This document shows, piece by piece, positions 1-7,282 of a DNA stretch of 26,678 nucleotides (position 1 is its first letter; every line of letters begins with the position of its first letter). The notes below the pieces were generated by a model, which did not search any database, was not told the origin of the DNA, and was given only the letters and a program-made list of their open reading frames with translations. Made by a program: the position numbers and the translations under genes. Source of the stretch: Actinomycetes bacterium (GTDB lineage Bacteria > Actinomycetota > Actinomycetes > Actinomycetales > Micrococcaceae); assembly GCA_023426375.1 (NCBI GenBank), contig JAFAAV010000015.1, positions 1 through 26,678 on the forward strand. The letters are read 5' to 3'.

Positions 1-83
1 GCCTGGTCCGAAGGCGGATGGGCCTGCCCTGTGGTGTGTTCGGGGCGTTTCTCCCCGTCCCCAGTGGCTTGAAAGGACGCCCG

Positions 84-824
84 GTGCGAGTTCTCACCAT
101 CATTCCCACCTACAACGAACGTGAATCGCTGCCCACGGTGGTAACCCGGTTGCGGGCGGCCGTTCCGGATGCGCACGTCCTGATCACGGACGACAACAGC
201 CCGGACGGTACGGGCCGCATGGCCGATGACATGGCCGCCAAGGATGATCACATCCACGTGCTCCACCGTGCCAAGAAAGAGGGCTTGGGCCCGGCGTACA
301 TTGCTGGCTTCCACTGGGGCCTCGACAACGGCTACGACGTGCTCGTGGAAATGGACGCGGACTGCTCCCACCAGCCCGAGCAGCTGCCCCTGCTCCTGGA
401 CGCCATCGAGAACGGCGCGGACTTGGCTATCGGCTCCCGTTACGTGCCGGGTGGCCGCACCGAGAACTGGCCGCTGGATCGTCAGTTGATCTCCCGCGGT
501 GGCAATCTGTACTCGCGCGTGCTGCTGGGTACCAGCATTCACGACATCACCGGCGGTTACCGTGCGTACAAGCGGGCAACCCTCGAGGCCATCGACCTGG
601 ATTCCGTGCGTTCGCGCGGCTACTGCTTTCAGATCGACCTCGCATGGCGCACCGAGCGACTGGGTCTGAAGATCACCGAGGTTCCCATCACCTTCGTGGA
701 GCGCGAAGAAGGTGTCTCCAAGATGAGTAAGAACGTCACCGTCGAAGCCGCGACGAGCGTGGCCAAGTGGGGCCTGACCGCTCGTGCCCGCACGCTCGCC
801 ACCAAGCTGGGCCTGCGCAAGTAA
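84..824 (+). CDS. ppm1: Polyprenol monophosphomannose synthase (GT2 family, Ppm1 catalytic domain)
   Basis: This enzyme transfers mannose from GDP-mannose to polyprenyl phosphate at the inner face of the membrane, supplying the mannose donor for lipoglycans and protein O-mannosylation. The 246-residue protein shows the GT2 fold signatures: an N-terminal IIPTYNE strand-loop, DDNSPDGT (residues 36-43), the metal-binding MDADCSHQP motif with DxD at 91-93, and ITGGYRAYK in the acceptor half. The GTG at 84 is preferred because GAAAGGA lies at 71-77 and homology begins at VRVLTIIPTYNE. The ATG at 18 would add 22 residues of unlikely sequence. There is no N-terminal Lnt-like membrane part in this frame, so the enzyme is a stand-alone catalytic domain, although a separate lnt gene could lie left of the window. 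It converges with rbpA, a pairing also known from mycobacteria. Family assignment is firm. Confidence 0.9.
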   Translation: MRVLTIIPTYNERESLPTVVTRLRAAVPDAHVLITDDNSPDGTGRMADDMAAKDDHIHVLHRAKKEGLGPAYIAGFHWGLDNGYDVLVEMDADCSHQPEQLPLLLDAIENGADLAIGSRYVPGGRTENWPLDRQLISRGGNLYSRVLLGTSIHDITGGYRAYKRATLEAIDLDSVRSRGYCFQIDLAWRTERLGLKITEVPITFVEREEGVSKMSKNVTVEAATSVAKWGLTARARTLATKLGLRK

Positions 825-854
825 CGCGACCGGGGTGTGTCCCGGACCGACCTT

Positions 855-900
855 AAACGCCGACGCCGCGTACCAAGTCTGGTACGCGGCGTCGGCGTTT
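855..900. terminator. Bidirectional terminator, perfect 21-bp hairpin
   Basis: Arms 855-875 and 880-900 are exact reverse complements (AAACGCCGACGCC...TACCA) with a 4-nt loop AGTC. The arms begin with AAA and end with TTT, so the transcript has a short U run in both directions. It sits between the tail-to-tail stops of ppm1 (824) and rbpA (961) and most probably ends both transcripts. Confidence 0.85.
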
Positions 901-960
901 GTTCGTGGTCACTCTCCGGTGACGCGCCGGTGCGGGTGGCCGGCCGGGGAGAGGCGAGGA

Positions 961-1296
961 TCAGATCGCGTGGCGCTCCTTGTAGAAGTCCAGGCGCTGC
1001 TGCAGGATCTCTTCGAGTTCCTCGGCACTGCGACGCTCCATGAGCATGTCCCAGTGGGTGCGCACGTGCTTCTCATTGGGGTTCTCCGGCTTCTCACCGT
1101 TGACCAGAATGGCCTCGTGACCGGTCTTGGTGGTCCACACCGGGGGAATCTCCGCCTCCGCCGCAAACATCACGCTCACCGACTCACCATCCTTGGTGCG
1201 GTACTCCACGCGCTGGCGCGGTGCCGGTTCTACACCGGCCTCGGTTTCCATCGACTGGGAACCCAAGCGCATTCCACGCAGGCTGCGATCGCTCAC
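961..1296 (-). CDS. rbpA: RNA polymerase-binding protein RbpA
   Basis: RbpA is an actinobacteria-specific transcription factor that binds the principal sigma factor and RNA polymerase, stabilises the open promoter complex and affects rifampicin tolerance. The 111-residue protein has the full family layout: an N-terminal tail with SLRGMRLGSQSMET (residues 5-18), the core beta domain around RVEYRTKDGESVSVMFAAEAEIP (29-51), the basic linker, and the sigma-interaction helix RTHWDMLMERRSAEELEEIL (79-98). The start is GTG (complement of 1294-1296) with GGAAGGA a few bases upstream. Its length matches the family. It is the last gene before the shared hairpin with ppm1. I could not pick out a convincing SigR-type promoter in the 104 bp upstream. 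Confidence 0.96.
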   Translation of the reverse strand: MSDRSLRGMRLGSQSMETEAGVEPAPRQRVEYRTKDGESVSVMFAAEAEIPPVWTTKTGHEAILVNGEKPENPNEKHVRTHWDMLMERRSAEELEEILQQRLDFYKERHAI

Positions 1297-1341
1297 TGGA
1301 CGGTCCTTCCTGAAGTCTTACTGGTACAAAGGGCGTGATCC

Positions 1342-1368
1342 GGGTTCCGAACATCTGACTCGGAACCC
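1342..1368 (-). terminator. Hairpin after the SPFH gene, in the rbpA upstream region
   Basis: Arms 1342-1350 (GGGTTCCGA) and 1360-1368 (TCGGAACCC) are perfect complements with a 9-nt loop. It lies 33 nt beyond the stop of the SPFH gene in its reading direction and 46 nt before the rbpA start. No clear T-tract follows, so it may be a weak terminator or a structure in the rbpA leader. Confidence 0.4.
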
Positions 1369-1400
1369 AGAGATCCGCATCAACCGGGTATAACCACGAA

Positions 1401-2507
1401 CTAGCGCGATTCATTCCCGGTGCTGCCGGAACTGTGTTCACCGGCCGTGGGATCGGCGTAGGGCGGTTCCGGCATCTCGAAATCGTTGGGGTCGGTCAGC
1501 GTCAGATCCGGTTCGAGATCCTTCTCGGTGACCTTGACGGTCTCAGATTCGACAATGGGGTCCGAATATGCCGTGCTCGTCGGTTCTTCGTCCTGATCGT
1601 CCCAGGAAGAATCGTGCGGGCCCTCGCCGCCGCCACCGGGGGTCGCGAGGAAGTTGCCCACACCGCGCAATGCGGTGCTGAGCTCGGCGGGGATCATCCA
1701 CACCTTGTTGGCAGAACCTTCGGCCACCTTGGGCAGCGTCTGGATGTACTGGTAGGCCAGCAGCTTCTGCGTGGGCTTGGCGCGGTGAATTGAATCGAAC
1801 ACCTTGGCGATGGCCTGAGCCTCACCGTCTGCGCGGAGAATGGCTGCCTTGGCGTCACCTTCTGCGGACAGGACGGCTGCCTGCCGTTCACCCTCTGCGG
1901 TCAGGATCTGTGACTGCTTCTCGCCCTCGGCGGTCAGGATGGTGGCGCGACGATCACGCTCTGCGCGCATCTGCTTCTCCATGGAGTCCTGAATGGACGG
2001 CGGGGGAGTGATCTCCTTGATGTCCACGCGGGAAATGCGGATGCCCCAGCGGCCGGTGGTGGAGTCCAATACACCGCGCAGCTCGGCGTTGATCTTGTCA
2101 CGTGAGGTCAAGGTTTCTTCGAGGTTCAGACCACCCACCACGTTACGCAGGGTTGCGCTGGTGAGCTCGTCCACGGCCTGGATGTAATTGGTGATCTCGT
2201 AGGTTGCGGCCCGGGGATCGGTGACCTGGAAGTAGACCACCGTGTCGATGCCGACCACCAGGTTGTCCTCGGTGATCACGGACTGAGCGGGGAACGGCAC
2301 CACTTGCTCACGCAGATCGATGAGGGGCAGTAGGCGATCGACGAAGGGGATGAGGAAGTGCAGGCCGGGGTTCAGGGTGGATTGGTACTTGCCGAGGCGT
2401 TCCACGATGCCGGCGCGGGACTGCGGAATGATGCGAACCGCTTTGATCAAGGCGATTGCCGCAGCCAGCACCACCACTATGAGCAGTACTGTGATGACGA
2501 TTTCCAT
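1401..2507 (-). CDS. SPFH/band-7 domain membrane protein (stomatin/prohibitin/QmcA-like)
   Basis: SPFH proteins form large membrane-anchored oligomers that organise microdomains and often regulate membrane proteases. This 368-residue protein starts with one hydrophobic segment (residues about 3-23), followed by the band-7 domain from about 25 to 190 (IIPQSRAGIVERLGKYQ, NPGLHFLIPFVDRL, the DKIN region, GIRISRVDIKEITPP). Next come four near-decamer repeats of the flotillin type (TAEGEKQSQI, TAEGERQAAV, SAEGDAKAAI, RADGEAQAI; residues 191-232) likely to form coiled coil. The last 70 or so residues are acidic, Pro/Thr/Ser-rich and probably disordered. ATG at 2507 has GAGAGGA upstream. The neighbouring upstream gene is an NfeD-type protein, the classic partner of SPFH proteins, and the two are probably co-transcribed. 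The cellular role cannot be told from sequence. Confidence 0.9.
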   Translation of the reverse strand: MEIVITVLLIVVVLAAAIALIKAVRIIPQSRAGIVERLGKYQSTLNPGLHFLIPFVDRLLPLIDLREQVVPFPAQSVITEDNLVVGIDTVVYFQVTDPRAATYEITNYIQAVDELTSATLRNVVGGLNLEETLTSRDKINAELRGVLDSTTGRWGIRISRVDIKEITPPPSIQDSMEKQMRAERDRRATILTAEGEKQSQILTAEGERQAAVLSAEGDAKAAILRADGEAQAIAKVFDSIHRAKPTQKLLAYQYIQTLPKVAEGSANKVWMIPAELSTALRGVGNFLATPGGGGEGPHDSSWDDQDEEPTSTAYSDPIVESETVKVTEKDLEPDLTLTDPNDFEMPEPPYADPTAGEHSSGSTGNESR

Positions 2508-2528
2508 GGGGTCCTCTCACATGGGTGG

Positions 2529-2551
2529 AGTGCGGGCCGTTCGGCCCCACT
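2529..2551 (-). other. Intergenic hairpin between the NfeD-like and SPFH genes
   Basis: AGTG-C-GGGCC (2529-2538), loop GTTC, and GGCCC-CACT (2543-2551) form a 9-bp stem with one bulged C. It lies within the 50-bp gap between two genes read on the minus strand. It lacks a following T-run, so it may tune read-through or protect mRNA ends rather than terminate. Confidence 0.35.
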
Positions 2552-2557
2552 GGGGGT

Positions 2558-3067
2558 CTAGTACCCGGGTTGGGAAGCTGGGGAGTCGGAGAAATCCGTG
2601 GTGGCGGGGGCGGTGCCGGAAACGACCGCTGTGGCACCCTCGATCCGGTACACATAAGCCTTGGTGCCCACCTCAAGCGTGTTCCGTTCGGCGGATCGGG
2701 CGGTCCAGATATCGCCCTCGAGACGGACCAAGCCGGTGGTCTCGCTGACGGGTTCCAATACAGTGCAGGACAACCCCACTAACCGTTCAGCATTGGATCG
2801 TGTGCTCGGAGTGGACCTGTTGATGCGGTTGAGCGCAACCGGCCGCAGAAGGAAGATGAGAAGCACAGCAACCACCGCAAAGGTGACCACTTGCAACGGG
2901 ATGCTGTGGGTAAAGAAACTCACCACGCCAGCGCACAGCGCTGCAATGGACATCATGAGGAACAAGAAGTCCAGGGTGAGCATCTCGATCCCGGCCAAAA
3001 TCAACATGATGATCAGCCAGAGGATCCAGGGATTATTGACCAGTGCGTCCCACACGTGAGGCTCCAT
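2558..3067 (-). CDS. NfeD-like membrane protein
   Basis: Short NfeD-family proteins (NfeD1b type) are membrane proteins with a C-terminal OB fold that act with SPFH partners. From the ATG at 3067 the protein has 169 residues. It carries an N-terminal pair of hydrophobic segments (NPWILWLIIMLILAGIEML, then a stretch through IAALCAGVVSFF) and a third (VVTFAVVAVLLIFLLRPVAL). The soluble beta-rich OB part follows (LVGLSCTVLEPVSETTGLVR, GDIWTARS, TKAYVYRIEGATAVV). The start is uncertain. ATG 3067 fits the family, whose members begin just before the first helix, but has a poor Shine-Dalgarno. ATG 3139 has AAGG five bases upstream and would add 24 basic residues. It probably forms an operon with the SPFH gene downstream. 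Confidence 0.85.
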   Translation of the reverse strand: MEPHVWDALVNNPWILWLIIMLILAGIEMLTLDFLFLMMSIAALCAGVVSFFTHSIPLQVVTFAVVAVLLIFLLRPVALNRINRSTPSTRSNAERLVGLSCTVLEPVSETTGLVRLEGDIWTARSAERNTLEVGTKAYVYRIEGATAVVSGTAPATTDFSDSPASQPGY

Positions 3068-3403
3068 ACTTGGTTGGGGTGTCGGAAGTGGCCGCCTCCG
3101 CAGGATGCGCAGCCTGCCACCTGTCGGCTCCCTCCCCATTGTGCCTTACACCACGAGCCGAAGCCGGAATGGCTGCTTCCCAGGCGGGCCCCGAAAACGG
3201 TACCTGTCGGTCAATAATCGAAAAATCGAGGCGATGGAAGTAACCAGAGGGCATTTCACCCGAGAGAGAAAATCTATTGTCAGGCAACTGAACATCAGTA
3301 AGCTGGGCGGCAAGCTAGATCACAATGCCATCGTGCAGAGTGATGGCTCGCAGGGCACAAACCGTGCTTTGACGAACGCAAAAAACTTGAAGGAGTTCTA
3401 GCG
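3068..3403. other. Divergent intergenic region of about 336 bp (NfeD-like gene / PRC-barrel gene)
   Basis: This gap separates the divergent NfeD-like and PRC-barrel genes and is clearly more AT-rich than its neighbours (for example 3213-3230 and 3255-3285), as expected for a promoter region. On the plus strand it contains a good sigma-70-like promoter at 3277-3304. On the minus strand a possible -10 TAGATT (3276 to 3271) lies immediately beside it. A 98-codon plus-strand frame (3105-3401) shows no domain and I do not call it. Confidence 0.6.
3277..3304 (+). promoter_or_regulatory. Candidate promoter of the PRC-barrel/DUF2382 gene
   Basis: TTGTCA (3277-3282; five of six matches to the -35 consensus) and TAAGCT (3299-3304; fits TAnnnT) are 16 bp apart. 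Transcription would start near 3311 and give a leader of about 90 nt before the ATG at 3404. This is the best-formed -35/-10 pair in the window. Confidence 0.5.
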
Positions 3404-4333
3404 ATGACCACTTTCGATGTGAATGCGATTCTCTCCAGCACTGCCTACGATGCTGACGGCGACAAGGTCGGCAAGGTTGAGCAGGTCTTCCTCGACGACA
3501 ACTCGGGTGAGCCCACGTTCTTGACCGTGAACACCGGTCTTTTCGGTGCCAAGGAGAGCTTCGTTCCGGTGAAGGACGCTCGCCAGGACGGCGACCGCGT
3601 TGTGCTGCCGTACCAGAAGGACGTCATCAAGGACGCCCCCAAGGTTGACGCTGATCAGCACCTTTCCCCGGCGGAAGAGGAAGAGCTCTACCGCTACTAC
3701 GAGCTGAACTACGACAATGGTCGTGGTGCAGATCGTGATCGCGACCTCACCGACCGTGACCGTAACGCTGCTGCCGGTACCGCTGGCACCGCTGGTGTTG
3801 CAGGCGCAGCCGCAGGCCGTGACCGCGACCTGAACGATCGTGACCGCGACCTGGTTGACCAGGATCGCCGCGACGTCGCTGACCGCGATCGTGACCTCAC
3901 CGACCGTGACGACGCTTCCGTGGTTCGCCACGAGGAGCAGCTCAAGGTTGGCACCCAGGAGCGCGAGACCGGCCGTGCACGTCTGCGCAAGTACGTGGTC
4001 ACCGATCACGAGACCGTTGACGTTCCGGTGGAGCGCGAAGAGGTTTCCGTCGAGCGCACCCCGATCCGCGACGGCCAGGCCCGCACCGGCACCATCGGTG
4101 AGGAAGAGGTCGAGGTTTCCCTCCACGAAGAGCGCCCCGTGGTCGAGAAGGAAGCCGTGGCTGTTGAGGAAGTCGGCCTGAACAAGGAGACCGTCCGCGA
4201 CACCCAGCGCGTTGAGGCTGACGTTCGCAAGGAACAGGTCGACGTCGAGACCGACACCGACCGTAACCTTGACGGCCGCGACCGCGACCTGGACGGCCGT
4301 GACGGCTTGGGCGGCAACGCTCCCCGTCGCTGA
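3404..4333 (+). CDS. PRC-barrel and DUF2382 domain protein with Asp/Arg repeats
   Basis: The function is not established. Proteins with a PRC-barrel followed by DUF2382 are common in actinobacteria, cyanobacteria and Deinococcus-type bacteria and are usually considered stress related. Residues 3-78 form the PRC-barrel (YDADGDKVGKVEQVFLDD, FLTVNTGLFGAKESFVPV, YQKDVIKDAPKVD). Residues 108-170 are a low-complexity linker made of DRDRDL-type units around an Ala/Gly island (122-138). Residues about 175-285 are DUF2382 (EEQLKVGTQERETGRARLRKYVVTDHETVDVPVEREEVSVER and a second half). Residues 286-301 return to the DRDL repeat. Of 309 residues, most are charged and none is Cys or Trp. ATG at 3404 has AAGGAG at 3390-3395. 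It is a single-gene unit with its own promoter and a strong terminator. Confidence 0.88.
   Translation: MTTFDVNAILSSTAYDADGDKVGKVEQVFLDDNSGEPTFLTVNTGLFGAKESFVPVKDARQDGDRVVLPYQKDVIKDAPKVDADQHLSPAEEEELYRYYELNYDNGRGADRDRDLTDRDRNAAAGTAGTAGVAGAAAGRDRDLNDRDRDLVDQDRRDVADRDRDLTDRDDASVVRHEEQLKVGTQERETGRARLRKYVVTDHETVDVPVEREEVSVERTPIRDGQARTGTIGEEEVEVSLHEERPVVEKEAVAVEEVGLNKETVRDTQRVEADVRKEQVDVETDTDRNLDGRDRDLDGRDGLGGNAPRR
3731..3913 (+). repeat. DRDRDL-coding direct repeats
   Basis: The segment encodes repeated units of six to seven residues (DRDRDLT, DRDRN, GRDRDLN, DRDRDLV, DQDRRDVA, DRDRDLT, DRDD), broken by an Ala/Gly-rich island. GATCGTGATCGCGACCTCAC-like strings recur at DNA level, so slippage could vary the copy number. 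A shorter block of the same unit (DRNLDGRDRDLDGRDG) lies at 4259-4306, after the DUF2382 domain. Confidence 0.8.
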
Positions 4334-4343
4334 AACTGATCCG

Positions 4344-4404
4344 CAACGCTGAGGCGTTGAATCGGTAACTGCTGCACCCCGGGCCTTACGGCTCGGGGTG
4401 CAGC
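4344..4404 (+). terminator. Tandem hairpin terminator after the PRC-barrel gene
   Basis: A small hairpin (CAACGC 4344-4349 / GCGTTG 4354-4359, loop TGAG) is followed by a strong one. Arms 4371-4385 and 4390-4404 pair over 15 bp with one G-U and a TTAC loop; the outer 11 bp (GCTGCACCCCG / CGGGGTGCAGC) are perfect. There is no T-tract, which is usual for actinobacterial terminators. Confidence 0.75.
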
Positions 4405-4458
4405 TGATTCCGGGCTGGTTTGCGGCCCGTCAACTGTGTCCGCTCCGGTTCTGAGCGG

Positions 4459-4464
4459 TAGCAT
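4459..4464 (+). promoter_or_regulatory. Candidate -10 box for thrS
   Basis: TAGCAT fits TAnnnT and lies 90 bp before the thrS start, just after the preceding terminator. No convincing -35 is present, so this rests on position and the -10 alone. Confidence 0.3.
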
Positions 4465-4554
4465 CGTCTGCGTCCCCGTTGCATCGAGAGGTCAGCGGGT
4501 CCCGCGCGTCCCCGGTATGGCCGCGCGTCACACGAACATTTCGAGGAGTTCTTC

Positions 4555-6639
4555 ATGTCTGATGCCGCTCAACTACAGCTGACCGTGGACGGCGCCCCGC
4601 GCACCGAGCCCCAGGGAACCACGGCGGCTGATCTGTACGCGGATCAGCGTGAGGTGGTGGTGGCCCACATCAACGGTGAGCTCAAGGATCTCAGCACCGA
4701 ATTGGCTCCCGGCGACACCGTGGAGCGAGTGCTCGTGAGCGATCCCGAGGGCCTGGAAGTGCTGCGTCACTCCACGGCGCACGTCATGGCGCAGGCCGTG
4801 CAGCAGTTGTGGCCGGATGCGAAGCTCGGTATCGGTCCCTACATCACGGACGGTTTCTACTTCGACTTCGACGTCGAAGATCCGTTCACCCCCGAAGATC
4901 TGAAGAAGATCGAGAAGTCGATGCTCAAGATCGTGAACAAGTCGCAACTGTTCCAGCGGCGCGCGGTCGACGAGGACGAGGCCCGCAAGGAAATGGCGGA
5001 CGAGCCGTACAAGCTCGAACTCATCGACCTGGCCAACGGGCCGGGATCGGGTTCCATGGAGGAATCGGCAGAAGGCGCCTCGGTAGAGGTGGGCGCCGGC
5101 GAAATCACCATCTACGACAACGTGGATCGGCAGAGCAATGAGATCGTGTGGCAGGATCTGTGCCGCGGCCCCCACGTACCCAACACCAAGCTGATCGGCA
5201 ACGGATTCGCACTGATGCGTTCCGCGGCCGCGTACTGGCGCGGCAACGAGAAGAACAAGCAGCTGCAGCGCATCTACGGCACAGCTTGGCCGTCCAAGGA
5301 TGAGCTGAAGGCCTACAAGGAACGATTGGCGGAAGCCGAGCGTCGCGATCACCGCAAGCTCGGGTCCGAGCTGGACCTGTTCTCCTTCCCGGACGAGCTC
5401 GGTTCCGGTCTGCCGGTGTTCCACCCCAAGGGCGGCATCATCCGCAAGGAGATGGAGGACTACTCGCGCCAGCGTCACACGGAGGCCGGCTACGAGTTCG
5501 TCTATTCACCCCACATCACCAAGGGTCACCTGTACGAGGTCTCGGGTCACCTGGACTGGTACCGGGACGGCATGTTCCCTCCCATGCACGTGGACGAGGA
5601 ACGCAACCCGGAAACGGGCGAACTGACCAAGCCGGGCCAGGACTACTACCTGAAGCCCATGAACTGCCCCATGCACAACCTGATCTACCGCTCGCGCGGC
5701 CGCTCCTATCGCGAGCTGCCCCTGCGGTTGTTCGAGTTCGGTGCGGTGTACCGCTACGAGAAGTCCGGCGTGATTCACGGTCTGACCCGCGTGCGCGGCA
5801 TGACTCAGGACGATGCTCACATTTACTGCACGCGCGAGCAGATGAAGGATGAGCTGACGGCCACCCTGAACTTCGTGCTGTCCTTGCTCAAGGACTACGG
5901 CCTGGACGACTTCTACCTGGAGTTGTCCACCAAGGATCCCGAGAAGTTCGTCGGTTCGGACGAAATCTGGGATGAGGCCACGCGCACGCTCCAGGAAGTC
6001 GCCGAGGATTCCGGTCTGCAGTTGGTTCCTGATCCCGGTGGAGCAGCCTTCTACGGTCCCAAGATCTCCGTGCAGGCCAAGGACGCGATCGGCCGCACGT
6101 GGCAGATGTCCACGATTCAGTTGGACTTCAACCTGCCCGAGCGTTTCGATCTCGAGTACCAGGCCGCGGACGGCACCCGTCAGCGTCCCGTGATGATCCA
6201 CCGTGCCCTGTTCGGCTCGGTTGAGCGCTTCATGGGCGTGTTGACCGAGCACTACGCCGGTGCTTTCCCGGCGTGGTTGGCCCCGGTTCAGGTGCGCGCC
6301 ATTCCGGTGGCCGAGGCCTTCAACGATTACCTGGACGAGTTCGCGGCAAAGCTGCGGGCCCAGGGCATCCGGGTCGAGGTGGATGCGTCCTCGGATCGGT
6401 TCCCCAAGAAGATCCGAACCGCCTCCAAGGACAAGATCCCGTTCGTGGTCATCGCCGGTGGTGACGACGCAGACGCCGGTGCAGTGTCCTTCCGTTACCG
6501 CGACGGTTCCCAGTTCAACGCGGTACCCGTGGACGAAGCGGTGGAGATGATCGTGGCTCACGTGCGCGATCGCGTGAACGAGGATCCCTCGGCGCCGTCG
6601 GACGGTGACGCCGCGGAATCCGCTACGGAGCAGTCGTGA
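4555..6639 (+). CDS. thrS: Threonine-tRNA ligase
   Basis: This class II synthetase charges tRNA-Thr in the cytoplasm. The 694-residue protein is complete. It has an N-terminal TGS domain (about 5-62) and an editing domain with HSTAH (H72, H76) and DLCRGPH (C203, H207), the residues that clear mischarged serine. The catalytic core has the zinc ligands C371 (MNCPMH), H422 (DDAHIYC) and H549 (MIHRALFGSVERF). Motif 2 is FEFGAVYRYEKSG and motif 3 includes SVERFMGVL. The anticodon-binding domain follows (LAPVQVRAIPVAEAF to the C-terminus), ending in an acidic Ala/Ser tail. ATG 4555 has GAGGAG at 4543-4548. The stop overlaps the next gene start by 4 nt (GTGA), so thrS and the HIT gene are translationally coupled. 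The editing domain is about 20 residues longer than in E. coli before the Cys motif. I saw no T-box in the 5' leader. Confidence 0.97.
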   Translation: MSDAAQLQLTVDGAPRTEPQGTTAADLYADQREVVVAHINGELKDLSTELAPGDTVERVLVSDPEGLEVLRHSTAHVMAQAVQQLWPDAKLGIGPYITDGFYFDFDVEDPFTPEDLKKIEKSMLKIVNKSQLFQRRAVDEDEARKEMADEPYKLELIDLANGPGSGSMEESAEGASVEVGAGEITIYDNVDRQSNEIVWQDLCRGPHVPNTKLIGNGFALMRSAAAYWRGNEKNKQLQRIYGTAWPSKDELKAYKERLAEAERRDHRKLGSELDLFSFPDELGSGLPVFHPKGGIIRKEMEDYSRQRHTEAGYEFVYSPHITKGHLYEVSGHLDWYRDGMFPPMHVDEERNPETGELTKPGQDYYLKPMNCPMHNLIYRSRGRSYRELPLRLFEFGAVYRYEKSGVIHGLTRVRGMTQDDAHIYCTREQMKDELTATLNFVLSLLKDYGLDDFYLELSTKDPEKFVGSDEIWDEATRTLQEVAEDSGLQLVPDPGGAAFYGPKISVQAKDAIGRTWQMSTIQLDFNLPERFDLEYQAADGTRQRPVMIHRALFGSVERFMGVLTEHYAGAFPAWLAPVQVRAIPVAEAFNDYLDEFAAKLRAQGIRVEVDASSDRFPKKIRTASKDKIPFVVIAGGDDADAGAVSFRYRDGSQFNAVPVDEAVEMIVAHVRDRVNEDPSAPSDGDAAESATEQS

Positions 6640-7211
6640 CGGACGAGCCCTCGAAGAACGAGAACCAGCACTGGGTTTCGCAGGACGAGTTCGAGATCCC
6701 GGGTGTTCCGGACAGCTTTCAACGGTTGTGGACGCCCCATCGACTCGCTTACGTGCGCGGTGAGGACCCCGCGATCAACGAGAGTCCAGGCTGTCCGTTC
6801 TGCACGGGGCCGGACCGGACGGACGAGGAAGCCCTGATCGTGCATCGCGGTGAGCACTGCTTCGTGGTGCTCAACCTGTTCCCGTACAACCCCGGACATT
6901 TGCTCGTGTGCCCGTACCGCCACGTTGCGGACATCACCGAGCTCACGGACGAGGAACTGTGGGAGCTCAACGTGCTCACCCGCACGGCGGTGGCCACCAT
7001 TCGTGAGGTCGCCCAGCCGGCGGCGTTCAACGTGGGGCTGAACCTCGGTTCGGCCGCGGGCGGCTCGCTGTCCGCGCACCTGCACCAGCACGTAGTGCCG
7101 CGGTGGGGTGGCGACGCCAACTTCATGCCGGTGATCGCCAACACCAAGCCGCTCATCCAGACCCTGGGCGCCAATCGCGACGACATCGCCGCGGCCTGGC
7201 CCCGTTCCTGA
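6636..7211 (+). CDS. HIT-family nucleotide phosphorylase/hydrolase (Ap4A phosphorylase-like)
   Basis: HIT proteins use a histidine triad to cleave phosphoanhydride bonds. The mycobacterial gene in the same position after thrS encodes a diadenosine tetraphosphate phosphorylase, a plausible activity here because Ap4A arises as a by-product of aminoacyl-tRNA synthetases. The 191-residue protein has SLSAHLHQHVVPRW with the triad at H148, H150 and H152. LFPYNPGHLLVCPYRHV (81-97) is typical of the family. A GCPFC pair (C53, C56) may bind zinc together with downstream histidines. The start is GTG at 6636, overlapping the thrS stop. In many actinobacteria pgsA follows this gene; here it does not, and a hairpin (7229-7249) and murT come next. 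Confidence 0.9.
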   Translation: MTDEPSKNENQHWVSQDEFEIPGVPDSFQRLWTPHRLAYVRGEDPAINESPGCPFCTGPDRTDEEALIVHRGEHCFVVLNLFPYNPGHLLVCPYRHVADITELTDEELWELNVLTRTAVATIREVAQPAAFNVGLNLGSAAGGSLSAHLHQHVVPRWGGDANFMPVIANTKPLIQTLGANRDDIAAAWPRS

Positions 7212-7228
7212 TTCGCACCCCGCGCGGA

Positions 7229-7249
7229 CGCGGGCATTCTTCGCCCGCG
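7229..7249 (+). terminator. Hairpin between the HIT gene and murT
   Basis: CGCGGGC (7229-7235) pairs perfectly with GCCCGCG (7243-7249) around a 7-nt loop. It lies 17 nt after the HIT gene stop. It may terminate the thrS transcript. No T-run follows. Confidence 0.45.
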
Positions 7250-7269
7250 CGTGGTGACACCCCTGTCAC

Positions 7270-7275
7270 TAGGAT
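7270..7275 (+). promoter_or_regulatory. Candidate -10 box for murT, possibly a leaderless promoter
   Basis: TAGGAT fits TAnnnT and ends exactly 7 nt before the murT ATG at 7283, which is the spacing expected if transcription starts on the A of the start codon. The same bases contain AGGA, which could instead serve as a ribosome binding site, so the two readings compete. Confidence 0.3.
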
Positions 7276-7282
7276 GGAATCC

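Noticed and set aside
1..83. Tail of a gene upstream of ppm1
   Set aside because: One frame ends at TGA 70-72 but the 23 residues match nothing I recognise; too short to call.
3105..3401. 98-codon plus-strand frame in the NfeD/PRC-barrel gap
   Set aside because: Runs through the promoter region, has no ribosome binding site and no family resemblance.
3398..4126. 242-codon minus-strand frame antisense to the PRC-barrel gene
   Set aside because: It is the reverse of the DRDRDL and DUF2382 coding sequence (Val/Ala/Leu-rich) and has no Shine-Dalgarno.
4480..4515. Possible T-box-like string in the thrS leader (GCGGGTCCCGCG)
   Set aside because: It is a simple palindrome lacking the conserved T-box core and specifier stem; the hisS and aspS leaders also lack one.
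5506..6561. 351-codon minus-strand frame antisense to thrS
   Set aside because: Shadow of the thrS catalytic and anticodon domains, with no domain of its own.
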